From positions 1 to 64,000 of the forward strand of contig NZ_QDKO01000008.1 of NCBI RefSeq assembly GCF_003094615.1: DNA of 64,000 nucleotides. The letters are read 5' to 3'. The notes beneath the pieces were generated by a model. The model saw only the letters and a program-made list of their open reading frames with translations, did no database searches and was not told the origin of the DNA. The position numbers were made by a program, and so were the translations under genes. This DNA is from Caulobacter radicis (GTDB lineage: Bacteria > Pseudomonadota > Alphaproteobacteria > Caulobacterales > Caulobacteraceae). Numbering within the stretch: position 1 is the first letter of the stretch; each line of letters opens with the position of its first letter. This document shows positions 1 to 8,839 of the stretch, piece by piece.

Positions 1-1
1 G

Positions 2-100
2 GCCGCGCCTGGCGCGGCTCCGGCCGCCACGCCCGCCGCCGCTCCGGCTGCACCCGCTTCCGCTCCGGCCGCGGCCCCCGCCGCCGCGCCGGCGGCCTAA
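2..100 (+). CDS. ctaC: cytochrome c oxidase subunit II, C-terminal end (partial)
   Basis: Only the last 32 codons and the TAA stop (98-100) are in the window. They encode a tail made almost wholly of Ala and Pro with a few Thr, Ser and Gly. No catalytic part is visible, so the assignment rests on position: it ends 23 bp upstream of ctaD in the same direction, where subunit II (CuA-bearing, membrane-anchored, receiving electrons from cytochrome c) normally lies in alphaproteobacteria. An Ala/Pro-rich C-terminal extension of subunit II is plausible in Caulobacter. The tail alone could also belong to another protein. Confidence 0.6.
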   Translation, partial: AAPGAAPAATPAAAPAAPASAPAAAPAAAPAA

Positions 101-123
101 GAACGCTTTAGGATATCAGTCCG

Positions 124-1788
124 ATGGCTCACGCCGCTGACATCGATCACCACGACGCCGGCCACGGCGCCGACGAAAAGCCGCCCTTCTTCCAGCGCTG
201 GTTCTTCTCGACGAACCACAAGGACATCGGCACCCTCTACATCCTGTTCGCCATCATGGCCGGGATCGTCGGCGGGGCCCTGTCGGGCCTGATCCGCTGG
301 GAGCTGATGCACCCGGGCATCCAGATCTTCTCCGAGACCGGCCTGCTGGCCGAGTGGGGCGTGTTCAAGGGCAAGCACGGCTACAACGCCGTGGTCACCG
401 CCCACGCCCTGATCATGATCTTCTTCATGGTCATGCCCGCCATGATCGGCGGCTTCGGCAACTGGTTCGTCCCGATCATGATCGGCGCGCCGGACATGGC
501 CTTCCCGCGGATGAACAACATCTCGTTCTGGCTGCTGGTCGCCGCCTGGATCCTGCTGTGCACCTCGATGTTCGTCGACGGCGGCCCGGGCCACGGCTTC
601 GGCGGCGGCTGGACGATCTATCCGCCGCTGTCGACCTCGGGCCACACCGGCCCGGCCATGGACCTGGCGATCCTGTCGCTCCACCTGGCCGGCGCTTCGT
701 CGATCCTGGGCGCGATCAACTTCATCACCACGATCTTCAACATGCGCGCGCCGGGCATGACCCTGCACCGCATGCCGCTGTTCGCCTGGTCGGTGCTGAT
801 CACCGCCTTCCTGCTGCTGCTGTCGCTGCCCGTGCTGGCCGGCGCCATCACCATGCTGCTGACCGACCGCAACTTCGGCACCCACTTCTTCGATCCCGCC
901 GCCGGCGGCGACCCGGTGATGTTCCAGCACCTGTTCTGGTTCTTCGGTCACCCGGAAGTGTACATCCTGATCCTGCCGGGGTTCGGCATCATCAGCCACA
1001 TCGTCTCGACCTTCTCGAAGAAGCCGGTCTTCGGCTACCTCGCCATGGCCTACGCCATGGTCGCCATCGGCTTCGTCGGCTTCGTCGTGTGGGCCCACCA
1101 CATGTACACGGTCGGCATGCCCATCAACCTGCGCGCCTACTTCGTGGCCGCGACGATGATCATCGCCGTCCCGACGGGCGTGAAGATCTTCAGCTGGATC
1201 GCCACGATGTGGGGCGGTTCGATCAGCTTCAAGACGCCCATGCTGTGGGCGATCGGCTTCATCTTCCTGTTCACGGTCGGCGGCGTCACCGGCGTGGTCC
1301 TGTCGAACGCCGGCATCGACTACAGCCTGCACGACACCTACTACGTGGTGGCTCACTTCCACTACGTGCTCAGCTTGGGCGCCGTCTTCGCCATCTTCGC
1401 GGGCTTCTACTACTGGTTCGAGAAAATGTGGGGCGTGAAGTACAACGAGTTCCTCGGCGCCCTGCACTTCTGGATCATGTTCGTGGGCGTGAACCTGGTG
1501 TTCTTCCCGCAGCACTTCCTGGGCCTGGACGGCATGCCGCGTCGCTATGTCGACTATCCGGACGCCTTCGCGAAGTGGAACTACGTCTCGTCGGTGGGCT
1601 ACATGATCACCGTCGTCGGCGTCGGCGTCTTCCTGGTCGTGCTGCTGGAAGCCGCCATCCGTCGCCGCAAGGCCGAGGCCAACCCGTGGGGCGAAGGCGC
1701 CACCACGCTGGAGTGGACCCTGTCCTCGCCGCCGCCGTTCCACCAGTTCAGCGAGCCGCCGGTCATCAAGGCCGACGATCACCACTGA
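124..1788 (+). CDS. ctaD: cytochrome c oxidase subunit I (aa3 type)
   Basis: Catalytic subunit of the proton-pumping aa3 terminal oxidase in the inner membrane; it holds heme a and the heme a3-CuB centre that reduces oxygen to water. The 554-residue product has the usual length and about 12 membrane segments. Family landmarks are visible: the [13 protein letters not shown] stretch (CuB ligand His cross-linked to Tyr), the HH pair in [12 protein letters not shown], and the late [13 protein letters not shown] segment carrying the heme His ligands. The start is ATG 124 with an AGGA upstream. It is followed by ctaB, ctaG and ctaE, so structural and assembly genes are made together. Confidence 0.97.
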   Translation: MAHAADIDHHDAGHGADEKPPFFQRWFFSTNHKDIGTLYILFAIMAGIVGGALSGLIRWELMHPGIQIFSETGLLAEWGVFKGKHGYNAVVTAHALIMIFFMVMPAMIGGFGNWFVPIMIGAPDMAFPRMNNISFWLLVAAWILLCTSMFVDGGPGHGFGGGWTIYPPLSTSGHTGPAMDLAILSLHLAGASSILGAINFITTIFNMRAPGMTLHRMPLFAWSVLITAFLLLLSLPVLAGAITMLLTDRNFGTHFFDPAAGGDPVMFQHLFWFFGHPEVYILILPGFGIISHIVSTFSKKPVFGYLAMAYAMVAIGFVGFVVWAHHMYTVGMPINLRAYFVAATMIIAVPTGVKIFSWIATMWGGSISFKTPMLWAIGFIFLFTVGGVTGVVLSNAGIDYSLHDTYYVVAHFHYVLSLGAVFAIFAGFYYWFEKMWGVKYNEFLGALHFWIMFVGVNLVFFPQHFLGLDGMPRRYVDYPDAFAKWNYVSSVGYMITVVGVGVFLVVLLEAAIRRRKAEANPWGEGATTLEWTLSSPPPFHQFSEPPVIKADDHH

Positions 1789-1817
1789 TCTCTGGTAAGA
1801 TAGCAGTATAAGCGCGG

Positions 1818-1851
1818 GGGCGCGGATCGGGCGGCAGCCCGGCCCGCGCCC
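1818..1851 (+). other. GC-rich stem-loop between ctaD and ctaB
   Basis: The arms GGGCGCGG (1818-1825) and CCGCGCCC (1844-1851) pair, with an inner CGGGC/GCCCG stem (1828-1832 and 1837-1841). There is no following T tract, so it is not a convincing intrinsic terminator. It may protect the 3' end of an abundant ctaD message or attenuate reading into ctaB; this is inference. Confidence 0.4.
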
Positions 1852-1889
1852 TTCGCCCATCAAGACCTCGTTCGAAGACCCGTATCCCC

Positions 1890-2936
1890 ATGGCCAAGCC
1901 CGCCGTCCTCTCGCCCGATACGCCCGCCGACACGGTTCGCGCGGCGCGCTGGCAGGACTATTTCCAGCTGCTCAAGCCGCGCGTGATGTCGTTGGTGGTG
2001 TTCACGGCCGCGACCGGCCTAGTGGCCGCCCGCACCCACATCCACCCGCTGCTGGGCGCGGTGGCGGTGCTGTGCATCGCCGTGGGCGCGGGGGCCTCGG
2101 GCGCCCTGAACATGTGGTACGACGCCGACATCGACGCCAAGATGCGCCGCACCCGCGGCCGTCCGGTGCCGGCCGGCCTGGTCGAGGGCTCGGAAGCCGC
2201 GACCCTGGGCGTCGTCCTTTCCCTGCTGTCGGTGCTGCTGATGGGCATGGCCATCAACTGGCTGGCCGCGGGCCTGCTGGCCTTCACCATCGTCTTCTAC
2301 GCGGTGGTCTACACCATGTGGCTCAAGCGCTGGACGGCCCAGAACATCGTCATCGGCGGGCTGGCCGGCGCGCTGCCGCCGGCCATCGGCTGGGCGGCCG
2401 CTGCGGGTGACGCGCCGCTGAACGCCTGGCTGATGGTGCTGATCATCTTCCTGTGGACCCCGCCGCACTTCTGGGCCCTGTCGCTCTACATCAGCACCGA
2501 CTACGCCAAGGCCGGCGTGCCGATGCTGCCGGTGGTCAAGGGCGCCAAGGAGACCCGCAAGCAGATCCTGCTCTACAGCCTGGTCTTCATCCCCGTCTGC
2601 CTGGCGCCGGCCGCCACGGGCCTGGGCGGCCCGCTGTACCTCGCCGTCTCGGCCCTGGGCGGTCTCGTGTTCCTGACCCTGGCCTGGCGGGTGTTCCGCA
2701 GCGACGCCGGCGACGCGGCCGACCCGCGCGTGGCCGACCGCGCGCTCTACGACGTGGCCGAGGCCCCGGCCGCCGAGGCCGCTCCCGCCGTGGAGGGCAA
2801 GCGCCCGCCGCCGGTGGGCGGGGCCAAGGACGCCCGCAACCTGTTCGCCTTCTCGATCCTGTACCTGTTCGCCCTGTTCGCCGCGCTCCTGGCCGAGGCC
2901 ATGATCGGGATCCGGGCCCTGGAGCTTCCGCTTTGA
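1890..2936 (+). CDS. ctaB: protoheme IX farnesyltransferase (heme O synthase)
   Basis: Integral membrane UbiA-family prenyltransferase that adds a farnesyl group to heme b, giving heme O, the first step toward heme a for the oxidase. The first Asp-rich signature is seen in NMWYDADIDAKMRRTRGRP and the second conserved loop in DYAKAGVPMLPVVKG. At 348 residues it is longer than the usual 290-310; the excess lies near residues 270-315, an Ala/Pro/Asp-rich insertion between the last membrane segments. The stop codon overlaps the TTG start of the next small gene (TTGA), which suggests translational coupling. Confidence 0.96.
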   Translation: MAKPAVLSPDTPADTVRAARWQDYFQLLKPRVMSLVVFTAATGLVAARTHIHPLLGAVAVLCIAVGAGASGALNMWYDADIDAKMRRTRGRPVPAGLVEGSEAATLGVVLSLLSVLLMGMAINWLAAGLLAFTIVFYAVVYTMWLKRWTAQNIVIGGLAGALPPAIGWAAAAGDAPLNAWLMVLIIFLWTPPHFWALSLYISTDYAKAGVPMLPVVKGAKETRKQILLYSLVFIPVCLAPAATGLGGPLYLAVSALGGLVFLTLAWRVFRSDAGDAADPRVADRALYDVAEAPAAEAAPAVEGKRPPPVGGAKDARNLFAFSILYLFALFAALLAEAMIGIRALELPL

Positions 2937-3100
2937 CCGATCCGAAGAAGACCGTTTCCGTAAAGCCCGACGCCGATCAGGCGCTGAAGGCCCGCAACGG
3001 CCGCAACATCGCCCTGGCGCTGGGCCTGGTGGCCTTCGTCGCCCTGGTCTTCGTGGTCACTCTGGTGAGGCTCGGCGCCAATGTCGGAAACCGGTTCTGA
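2933..3100 (+). CDS. CoxF-like small membrane protein of the oxidase cluster
   Basis: A 55-residue protein: a charged N-terminus, one membrane segment (about residues 28-48, rich in Leu, Val, Ala, Phe) and a short polar tail. It starts with TTG, sharing the bases TTGA with the ctaB stop, and its end overlaps the ctaG start by 20 bp. A tiny single-span protein between ctaB and ctaG recurs in alphaproteobacterial oxidase operons and is often labelled CoxF; size, topology and position fit that. The overlaps at both ends and the lack of any other start support it being translated. Its role in oxidase assembly is not established from the sequence. Confidence 0.8.
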   Translation: MTDPKKTVSVKPDADQALKARNGRNIALALGLVAFVALVFVVTLVRLGANVGNRF

Positions 3101-3740
3101 TCCCAGGCCGGCGGCCAAGGCCGGCAAGGCGAGCGACCCGCAGGGCCGTCGCAACAAGCGCGTGGCGCTGATCTGCGTCGGGGCCTTCGCCGGCATGGTC
3201 GGCGCGGCCTACGCCTCGGTGCCGCTCTACAAGCTGTTCTGCCAGGTCACCGGCTTCGACGGCACGGTGCGCCGCGCCGAGGCCGCCCCGACCAAGGTGC
3301 TGGACCGCAGCGTCGTCGTCCGCTTCGACGCCAATATCCGGGGCCTGCCCTGGACCTTCACCACCGAGCAGGTCAGCCAGGACATCAAGCTGGGCGCGTC
3401 GGGCCTGGCCTTCTTCAAGGTCACCAACAACAGCGACAAGCCCCAGACGGGCCGGGCGATCTACAACGTCGTGCCCGAGCAGGCCGGGGCCTACTTCCAG
3501 AAGATCGAGTGCTTCTGCTTCTCGAACCAGACGATCGAGCCCGGCCAGACCGTCGAGTTTCCGGTCGTCTACTTCGTCGATCCCCGCTTCGCCGAGGATC
3601 CGGAGACCAAGGGCAAGTCCGAGATCACCCTGTCCTACACATTTTTCCCGGCGGTGGAGGGCGAGGACGGCGGCAAGTCGGCCGACGCGACGCCGCGCAT
3701 CGTTCAACCACTTGGCGGAACACCGTCCAAGGGACTATAG
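3081..3740 (+). CDS. ctaG: cytochrome c oxidase assembly protein CtaG/Cox11
   Basis: Copper chaperone that delivers copper to the CuB site of subunit I. The 219-residue protein has a cytoplasmic N-terminus, one membrane anchor (about residues 27-47) and a periplasmic immunoglobulin-like domain with the copper-binding CFCF motif in KIECFCFSNQ. The start ATG 3081 lies inside the preceding small gene, so the two are probably coupled. A Cys just after the anchor (KLFCQVTG) is also typical of the family. ctaE follows after 76 bp. Confidence 0.95.
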   Translation: MSETGSDPRPAAKAGKASDPQGRRNKRVALICVGAFAGMVGAAYASVPLYKLFCQVTGFDGTVRRAEAAPTKVLDRSVVVRFDANIRGLPWTFTTEQVSQDIKLGASGLAFFKVTNNSDKPQTGRAIYNVVPEQAGAYFQKIECFCFSNQTIEPGQTVEFPVVYFVDPRFAEDPETKGKSEITLSYTFFPAVEGEDGGKSADATPRIVQPLGGTPSKGL

Positions 3741-3816
3741 CAATCCACAAGGGAGTGCGCGGGCCTTGGGGGACCTACGCGACGCGTACTTCAAATAATC
3801 AGAGGGTTCGCAACAC

Positions 3817-4692
3817 ATGGCCCACGGCGCCGTCAAACACGACTACCACATCCTGCCGCCTAGCCCGTGGCCGTTCGTCGGCTCGATGGCGGCCACCGTC
3901 ATGGCCATCGGCCTGATCGCCTGGATCAAGGGCGGCGTGTTCGGGATCGAGAAGGGCCAGTGGTGGCTGTTCGCGCTCGGCCTGGCCGGCGTGCTCTACA
4001 CGATGTTCGGCTGGTGGTGGGACGTCATCAAGGAAGCCAACGCCGGCGACCATACCCCTGTCGTCTCGATCGGCCTGCGCTACGGCATGGTGCTGTTCAT
4101 CGCCTCGGAAGTGATGTTCTTCGTGGCGTGGTTCTGGATCTTCTTCGAGATGGCCCTGTTCCACGGCCACCGCACCTTCTCGAGCATCGAGGAAGTCCGC
4201 ACCGCCTGGGCCGCCTGGCCGCCGGCCGGCGTCGAGACCGTCTCGCCCTGGCACCTGCCGCTGGTCAACACCCTGACCCTGCTGCTGTCGGGCACGACCA
4301 TCACCTGGTCGCACCACGCCCTGCAGCAAGGCGACCGCAAGGGCGCCAAGTGGGGCCTGATCCTGACCATCCTGCTCGGCGCGCTGTTCACCTGCATCCA
4401 GGTCTACGAGTACGCCCACATCAACCACGAGAACCTGTTCTACAACGAGGCCGCCGCCAATTCGGGCCTGTACGGCTCGACCTTCTTCCTGGCCACCGGC
4501 TTCCACGGCTTCCACGTCTTCGTGGGTACGCTGTTCCTGATCGTCTGCCTGATCCGCCTGATGAACGGCGCCTTCACGCCCAAGCAGCACTTCGGCTTCG
4601 AAGCGGCCGCCTGGTACTGGCACTTCGTCGACGTGGTCTGGCTTTTCCTGTTCGCCTTCATCTACGTGATCTTCGGCGCCTCGGCGCACTGA
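3817..4692 (+). CDS. ctaE: cytochrome c oxidase subunit III
   Basis: Seven-helix core subunit of the aa3 oxidase, without redox centres, needed for stable proton uptake. The 291-residue product carries the family segments SEVMFFVAWFW and FHGFHVFVGT, and the C-terminal helix with HFVDVVWLFLF. The start ATG 3817 is preceded by AGAGGG. An intrinsic terminator directly after the gene (4710-4745) closes the structural part of the oxidase operon, so DUF983-SURF1-thrC either have their own promoter or depend on read-through. Confidence 0.97.
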   Translation: MAHGAVKHDYHILPPSPWPFVGSMAATVMAIGLIAWIKGGVFGIEKGQWWLFALGLAGVLYTMFGWWWDVIKEANAGDHTPVVSIGLRYGMVLFIASEVMFFVAWFWIFFEMALFHGHRTFSSIEEVRTAWAAWPPAGVETVSPWHLPLVNTLTLLLSGTTITWSHHALQQGDRKGAKWGLILTILLGALFTCIQVYEYAHINHENLFYNEAAANSGLYGSTFFLATGFHGFHVFVGTLFLIVCLIRLMNGAFTPKQHFGFEAAAWYWHFVDVVWLFLFAFIYVIFGASAH

Positions 4693-4709
4693 GGTCTCGG
4701 ATTTCCAAG

Positions 4710-4745
4710 AGGCCCGGAGCGCCGACCGCGCTCCGGGCCTTTTTC
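4710..4745 (+). terminator. intrinsic terminator after ctaE
   Basis: An 11-bp perfect stem, AGGCCCGGAGC (4710-4720) with GCTCCGGGCCT (4730-4740), a 9-nt loop, then a TTTTTCGTTTT tract. It starts 18 bp after the ctaE stop. Confidence 0.92.
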
Positions 4746-4763
4746 GTTTTCGATCGTGCGTCG

Positions 4764-4881
4764 CCCTCGTCCGGAGTTCATCCTCGGGCCGACCTTTGGT
4801 CGGACCCGGGGGACACGCTCAGGATGAGGACGATGGGCGACGCCGTAGAAATCCTCTTCCTGAGCTTGTCGAAGGACGAGG
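4764..4881. repeat. family A intergenic repeat, copy 1
   Basis: The right half (4849-4881) reads CCTGAGCTTGTCGAAGGACG and matches the halves seen at 19124, 22529, 39274 and 45193. The left half is diverged: it starts with CCTCGTCC and ends with CTCAGGATGAGG, but a CGGGCCGAC/GTCGGACCCG hairpin lies in between. It ends 21 bp before the DUF983 start. Confidence 0.75.
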
Positions 4882-4902
4882 ATTTCGGACCAAGGACGTT
4901 CG

Positions 4903-5265
4903 ATGCCCAAGACCAACCCCTACGCCGCCGGCGCCGCCGGGCGCTGTCCCGTCTGCGGCGAGGGCTTCCTGTTCGAGGGCTTTCTCAAGGTGGCCCCGCG
5001 CTGCGAGGCCTGCGGCTATGATTTCTCCAGGCTCGAGAGCGGCGACGGCGCGGCGACCTTCGTCATCCTGATCGCCGGCGCCCTGTGCGCGTTCGGGGCG
5101 CTGTTTTCGATGTTCGCCTGGAATTGGCCGGTGTGGCTGCTGCTGGTCGTCTGGCTGCCGCTGACCTTGCTGGCGTGCCTGGTGCTGATGCGCCCGGCCA
5201 AGGGCCTGATGGTCGCCGCCCAGATCGCCAACAAGGCCTCGCAAGCGGGGCGCGACGATGTCTGA
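4903..5265 (+). CDS. DUF983 family membrane protein
   Basis: A 120-residue protein with an N-terminal zinc-ribbon-like pair, CPVCG (residues 14-18) and CEACG (about residues 35-39), followed by two membrane helices (about 48-70 and 73-94). This is the DUF983 layout, and such genes are regularly found next to SURF1 in alphaproteobacterial oxidase clusters. A part in oxidase biogenesis is inferred from context only. The stop overlaps the SURF1 start by 8 bp, so the two are translationally coupled. Confidence 0.85.
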   Translation: MPKTNPYAAGAAGRCPVCGEGFLFEGFLKVAPRCEACGYDFSRLESGDGAATFVILIAGALCAFGALFSMFAWNWPVWLLLVVWLPLTLLACLVLMRPAKGLMVAAQIANKASQAGRDDV

Positions 5266-5944
5266 GGCCGCAAAGTCCAAGGCGCGCTTTCCGATCGTCC
5301 TGACGGTCGTGACCCTGATCGCCTTTTCCATCCTCTGCGGCCTGGGAACCTGGCAGGTGAAGCGCCTGGCCTGGAAGCAAGACCTGCTGGCGCGGATCGA
5401 GACGCTGAAGACCGCGCCCGCCGTCCCGCTGGCCCAGGCCCTGGCCCGCGCCGACCGGGGCGAGGACGTCGACTTCGTGCGCGTGGCCGCCGACTGCGCG
5501 CCGGGCGCGACCGCGCCGCTGCCTCTGGTCTACGGCGTGCGCGACGGCGACATGGTCTGGCGAGCCATGGCCGCCTGCCGGCTGGCCGGCCAGGCGCACG
5601 GCGTCGTCCTGCTCGACCTCGGCCTCGTCGACGCCCTGAGCGGCCAGGTCCAGCCCAAGGCCCAGGCGTTCGCCGCGCCGGCCCAGGTGGTCGGCGTGCT
5701 GATGGCCCCCAAGGCGCTGGGCGGCGATCGCGGCAAGGCCCTGGCCGCCTTCGCCGCCGACAGGCCCGCTTCGCATATCCTGATGGTCGAGACCGCCACG
5801 CCCGCCGTCCTCGGCGTCACGCCTGCGCCGCTGCCGGCAGAAATTTCCAATCGGCACCTGGAATACGCGCTTACGTGGTTTGGTCTTGCTGTCACCCTGC
5901 TCTTTATCTATGCCGCCATGCTCTGGCGTAGGATGAGGCCCTGA
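5258..5944 (+). CDS. SURF1 family cytochrome oxidase assembly protein
   Basis: A 228-residue protein with two membrane helices, one near the N-terminus (about residues 10-30, preceded by a basic stretch) and one near the C-terminus (about 203-223), enclosing a periplasmic domain; this is the SURF1 plan. The family motif GTWQVKRLAWK is visible just after the first helix. SURF1 helps to place heme a in subunit I. It overlaps DUF983 upstream and shares ATGA with thrC downstream, so oxidase assembly and threonine synthase are translated from one message. Confidence 0.92.
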   Translation: MSEAAKSKARFPIVLTVVTLIAFSILCGLGTWQVKRLAWKQDLLARIETLKTAPAVPLAQALARADRGEDVDFVRVAADCAPGATAPLPLVYGVRDGDMVWRAMAACRLAGQAHGVVLLDLGLVDALSGQVQPKAQAFAAPAQVVGVLMAPKALGGDRGKALAAFAADRPASHILMVETATPAVLGVTPAPLPAEISNRHLEYALTWFGLAVTLLFIYAAMLWRRMRP

Positions 5945-7341
5945 TGCGTTACGTCTCGACCCGGGGCGAGTCCCCTTCGATCGGTTTCCTGGACGCGGTG
6001 CTGGCGGGCCTGGCCCCCGACGGCGGCCTGTACGTGCCCGAGGCCTGGCCGGCCTTCACGTCCGAAGAGATCGCCGCCTTCGCCGGCAAGACCTACGCCC
6101 AGGTGGCCGCCGCCGTGCTCGGCAAGTTCGTCGGCGACGACATCCCGGCCGACGACCTGGCCCAGATGTGCGACGAGGCCTATGCCAGCTTCACCCACGC
6201 GGCGGTGACGCCGCTGAAGCAGCTGGCCGCCAACCGCTACCTGCTGGAGCTGTTCCACGGCCCGACCCTGGCCTTCAAGGACGTGGCCATGCAGCTGCTG
6301 GGGCGGCTCTACGACTACGTGCTGTCGCGCCAGTCGCGGACCATGACCATCATCTGCGCCACCTCGGGCGACACCGGCGGCGCGGCCGTCGAGGCCTTCC
6401 GCGGCCGCAGCAACGCCCGCATCGTCGCGCTCTTCCCCGAGGGCCGGATCAGCGAGGTCCAGCGCCGGTTCATGACGACGGCGGAAGACGCCAACGTGTC
6501 GTGCGTTTCGGTGCAGGGCTCGTTCGACGACTGCCAGGCCATCGTCAAGCAGGCCTTCCAGGACGACCAGTTCCGCCACGCGGTGGACCTGTCGGGCGTC
6601 AACTCGATCAACTGGGCGCGGATCGCCGCCCAGAGCGTCTACTACTTCACCGCCGCCGTCAGCCTGGGCGCGCCGGCCCGCGAGGTGGCCTTCGTCGTGC
6701 CGACCGGCAACTTCGGCGACGCCTACGCCGCCTTCGTCGCCAAGCAGCTGGGCCTGCCGATCGCCAAGGTCGTGGCCGCCACCAACAGCAACGACATCCT
6801 CGCCCGCGCCTTCGAGGACGGCCGCTACGCGCGCGGCGCGGTGGCCGCCACCCAGAGCCCGGCCATGGACATCCAGGTCGCCTCCAACTTCGAACGCCTC
6901 TATTTCGAGGCCGTGCGCCGCGACGGGGTCGAGACCGGCCGGGCCTTCCGGGGCTTTAACACCACCGGCTCGCTCGACATCCCGCCCAGCGCCCACGCGA
7001 TGATGCGCGAGCTGTTCGCCGGCGCCTCGGTCAGCGAGGCCGACACCGCCAAGACCATGCTCTCGACGCTGAACGAGACCGGCGAGGTGGTCGATCCGCA
7101 CACCGCCGTCGGCCTGGCCGCCGCGGCGCATCTGCGGCTGGAAGACCCCACGACCCCGGTCGTGGTGCTGTCGACCGCCCACCCGGCCAAGTTCCCCGAA
7201 GCCGTGCTGGCCGCCACCGGCGTCGTCCAGGGCGTGCCGCGCGGCGCGCCGGACCTGTCGGCCAAGCCCGAACGCTTCGACCGCCTGCCGGCCGACTCGG
7301 CCGCCGTGAAGGCCCACGTGCGGGCGTTCGCGGGGAAGTGA
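5944..7341 (+). CDS. thrC: threonine synthase
   Basis: PLP enzyme that converts O-phospho-L-homoserine to threonine in the cytoplasm. At 465 residues it belongs to the long class. The PLP-binding lysine is K112 in HGPTLAFKDVAMQ; the phosphate-binding ATSGDTGGAA and the VPTGNFGD segment are also present. The start ATG 5944 overlaps the SURF1 stop in ATGA. No other threonine-branch gene is nearby, so the link to the oxidase cluster is one of position, not pathway. Confidence 0.96.
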   Translation: MRYVSTRGESPSIGFLDAVLAGLAPDGGLYVPEAWPAFTSEEIAAFAGKTYAQVAAAVLGKFVGDDIPADDLAQMCDEAYASFTHAAVTPLKQLAANRYLLELFHGPTLAFKDVAMQLLGRLYDYVLSRQSRTMTIICATSGDTGGAAVEAFRGRSNARIVALFPEGRISEVQRRFMTTAEDANVSCVSVQGSFDDCQAIVKQAFQDDQFRHAVDLSGVNSINWARIAAQSVYYFTAAVSLGAPAREVAFVVPTGNFGDAYAAFVAKQLGLPIAKVVAATNSNDILARAFEDGRYARGAVAATQSPAMDIQVASNFERLYFEAVRRDGVETGRAFRGFNTTGSLDIPPSAHAMMRELFAGASVSEADTAKTMLSTLNETGEVVDPHTAVGLAAAAHLRLEDPTTPVVVLSTAHPAKFPEAVLAATGVVQGVPRGAPDLSAKPERFDRLPADSAAVKAHVRAFAGK

Positions 7342-7350
7342 CTTGAGAGA

Positions 7351-7479
7351 ACCTCCCCCTGTGGGGGAGGCGATCGCGCCAGCGATCGGTGGGGGGAGCG
7401 GCCGTGAAATCGGCCCCCGCGCCGGAAGCTGAAACCGGCCCCCCTCCGGCCTTCGGCCGCCTCCCCCACAGGGGGAGGT
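7351..7479. repeat. family B intergenic repeat, copy 1
   Basis: An inverted pair of about 40-nt halves. The left end is ACCTCCCCCTGTGGGGGAGG and the right end CCTCCCCCACAGGGGGAGGT; the middle holds AGCTGAAA and CGGCCCCCCTCCGG, shared with other copies. It starts 10 bp after thrC and separates it from the M16 peptidase. Confidence 0.88.
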
Positions 7480-7526
7480 TCCTCGATCTGTGGCCTTTAC
7501 GCGCTTAGGCGGCTACACGGAGGGAA

Positions 7527-8798
7527 ATGAGCCTTCCGACCCTCCATACCCTCCCCAATGGCGTCCGCGTCGTCTGCGACCCGATGCCTGGCCTCGAGAC
7601 CCTGGCCCTCTCCGTCGTCGCCGGTCGCGGCGCGGGCTATGAGGATCCGGCGCGGTCGGGCTGGTCGCACCTGCTCGAGCACATGGTGTTCAAGGGCGCG
7701 GGCGGCCGCAGCGCGCGCGACATCGTCGAGGTGATCGAGGCCGAGGGCGGCTCGATCAACGCCGCCACCGGCTATGAGCGCACCAGCTTCCAGGTGCGGG
7801 CCCTGAAGGGCGGCGCGGGCCTGGCCATGGCGGTGATCGCCGACCTGGTGCGCCGCCCGACGCTGGACGCCGGCGACCTGGCCCGCGAGAAGCAGGTGGT
7901 GGCCCAGGAGATCGCCGAGGCCGCCGACGCGCCCGACGACTACGTCTTCGACCTCTTGCAGAAGGGCGCCTGGGGCGACCACCCGGTCGGCCGGCCGATC
8001 CTGGGCACGGTCGACAGCGTCGAGGCCGCCACCCCCGAGGCCCTGGCCGAGTGGCGCGCGGCGCTCTACGCCGCCGACCGGCTGGTGGTCAGCGCCACGG
8101 GCGCGGTGAACGAGGCCGAGATCCTGGCCCTGGCGGAAAAGGCGTTCGGCGACCTGCCGGCGACGCCGGGCGTGAGCATCCCCGATCCGGCGCCGTTCGT
8201 CGGGACGAGTTTCGCCGAGACCCGCAAGCTGGAGCAGGCCCATCTCGTTTTGATGCTGCCGGCGTTCGGTTCGCGCGACGACGACTACTTCGCCCTGCGC
8301 GTCTTCGCCGAGGCCCTGGGCGGGGGGATGTCGTCGCGCCTGTTCCAGGAGGCCCGCGAGAAGCGAGGCCTCGCCTACAACATCGACGCCTATGCCGACA
8401 CCTATGCCGACATCGGGGCCCTGGGCATCTATGTCGGCTGCGCGGCCAAGGACGCGGCCGAGACCGCCAAGGTCTGCGCCGAGCAGGTGCTGGCCCTTGT
8501 CGAGCGCATCGAGCCGGCCGAGCTGGCCCGCTGCAAGGCCCAGCTGAAGGCGCACATGTTCATGGCCCGCGAGCAGCCGCTGGCCCGCGCCGAACAGAAC
8601 GCCGGCCAGGCCCTGACCTTCGGCAAGCTGTTCCCGCCCGCCGAGCTGGCGGCCGGGGTCGACGCGGTCACCGCCGAGGACATCACCCGCCTGGGCCGGC
8701 GCATGCTGGACCCGGCGCGGGCGGCCACCGCCGTGCTGGGGGCCAAGACCGCGCTTTCGGCCGGCGAAATCTTCCGGCGGGCGTTGTTCGGCGGCTGA
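7527..8798 (+). CDS. M16 family zinc metallopeptidase
   Basis: A 423-residue pitrilysin-type protease of the mitochondrial-processing-peptidase-like group. The inverted zinc motif HxxEH is H48-L-L-E51-H52 and the downstream zinc ligand is E128 in VVAQEIAEA, so the catalytic site is complete. The C-terminal half is the second M16 domain with the RxxGLAYNI-type segment (EKRGLAYNID). There is no signal peptide, so a cytoplasmic enzyme is expected; the substrate is unknown. The GNAT gene follows after 41 bp on the same strand. Confidence 0.94.
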   Translation: MSLPTLHTLPNGVRVVCDPMPGLETLALSVVAGRGAGYEDPARSGWSHLLEHMVFKGAGGRSARDIVEVIEAEGGSINAATGYERTSFQVRALKGGAGLAMAVIADLVRRPTLDAGDLAREKQVVAQEIAEAADAPDDYVFDLLQKGAWGDHPVGRPILGTVDSVEAATPEALAEWRAALYAADRLVVSATGAVNEAEILALAEKAFGDLPATPGVSIPDPAPFVGTSFAETRKLEQAHLVLMLPAFGSRDDDYFALRVFAEALGGGMSSRLFQEAREKRGLAYNIDAYADTYADIGALGIYVGCAAKDAAETAKVCAEQVLALVERIEPAELARCKAQLKAHMFMAREQPLARAEQNAGQALTFGKLFPPAELAAGVDAVTAEDITRLGRRMLDPARAATAVLGAKTALSAGEIFRRALFGG

Positions 8799-8839
8799 TA
8801 AGCCGCGATGGTGCGGCTTCGAGATCTGAGACCCCCTGC

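Noticed and set aside
97..1863. Open frame of 588 codons antisense to ctaD
   Set aside because: His/Asp/Arg/Gly/Val-rich product with no family likeness; a typical shadow of a GC-rich gene. The same holds for the 686- and 1098-codon frames antisense to the M13 peptidase and the YdbH-like gene.
8051..8839. Extension of the GNAT gene into the M16 peptidase gene
   Set aside because: Arg/Gly/Pro/Ala-rich shadow frame; the acetyltransferase fold starts just after TTG 8840.
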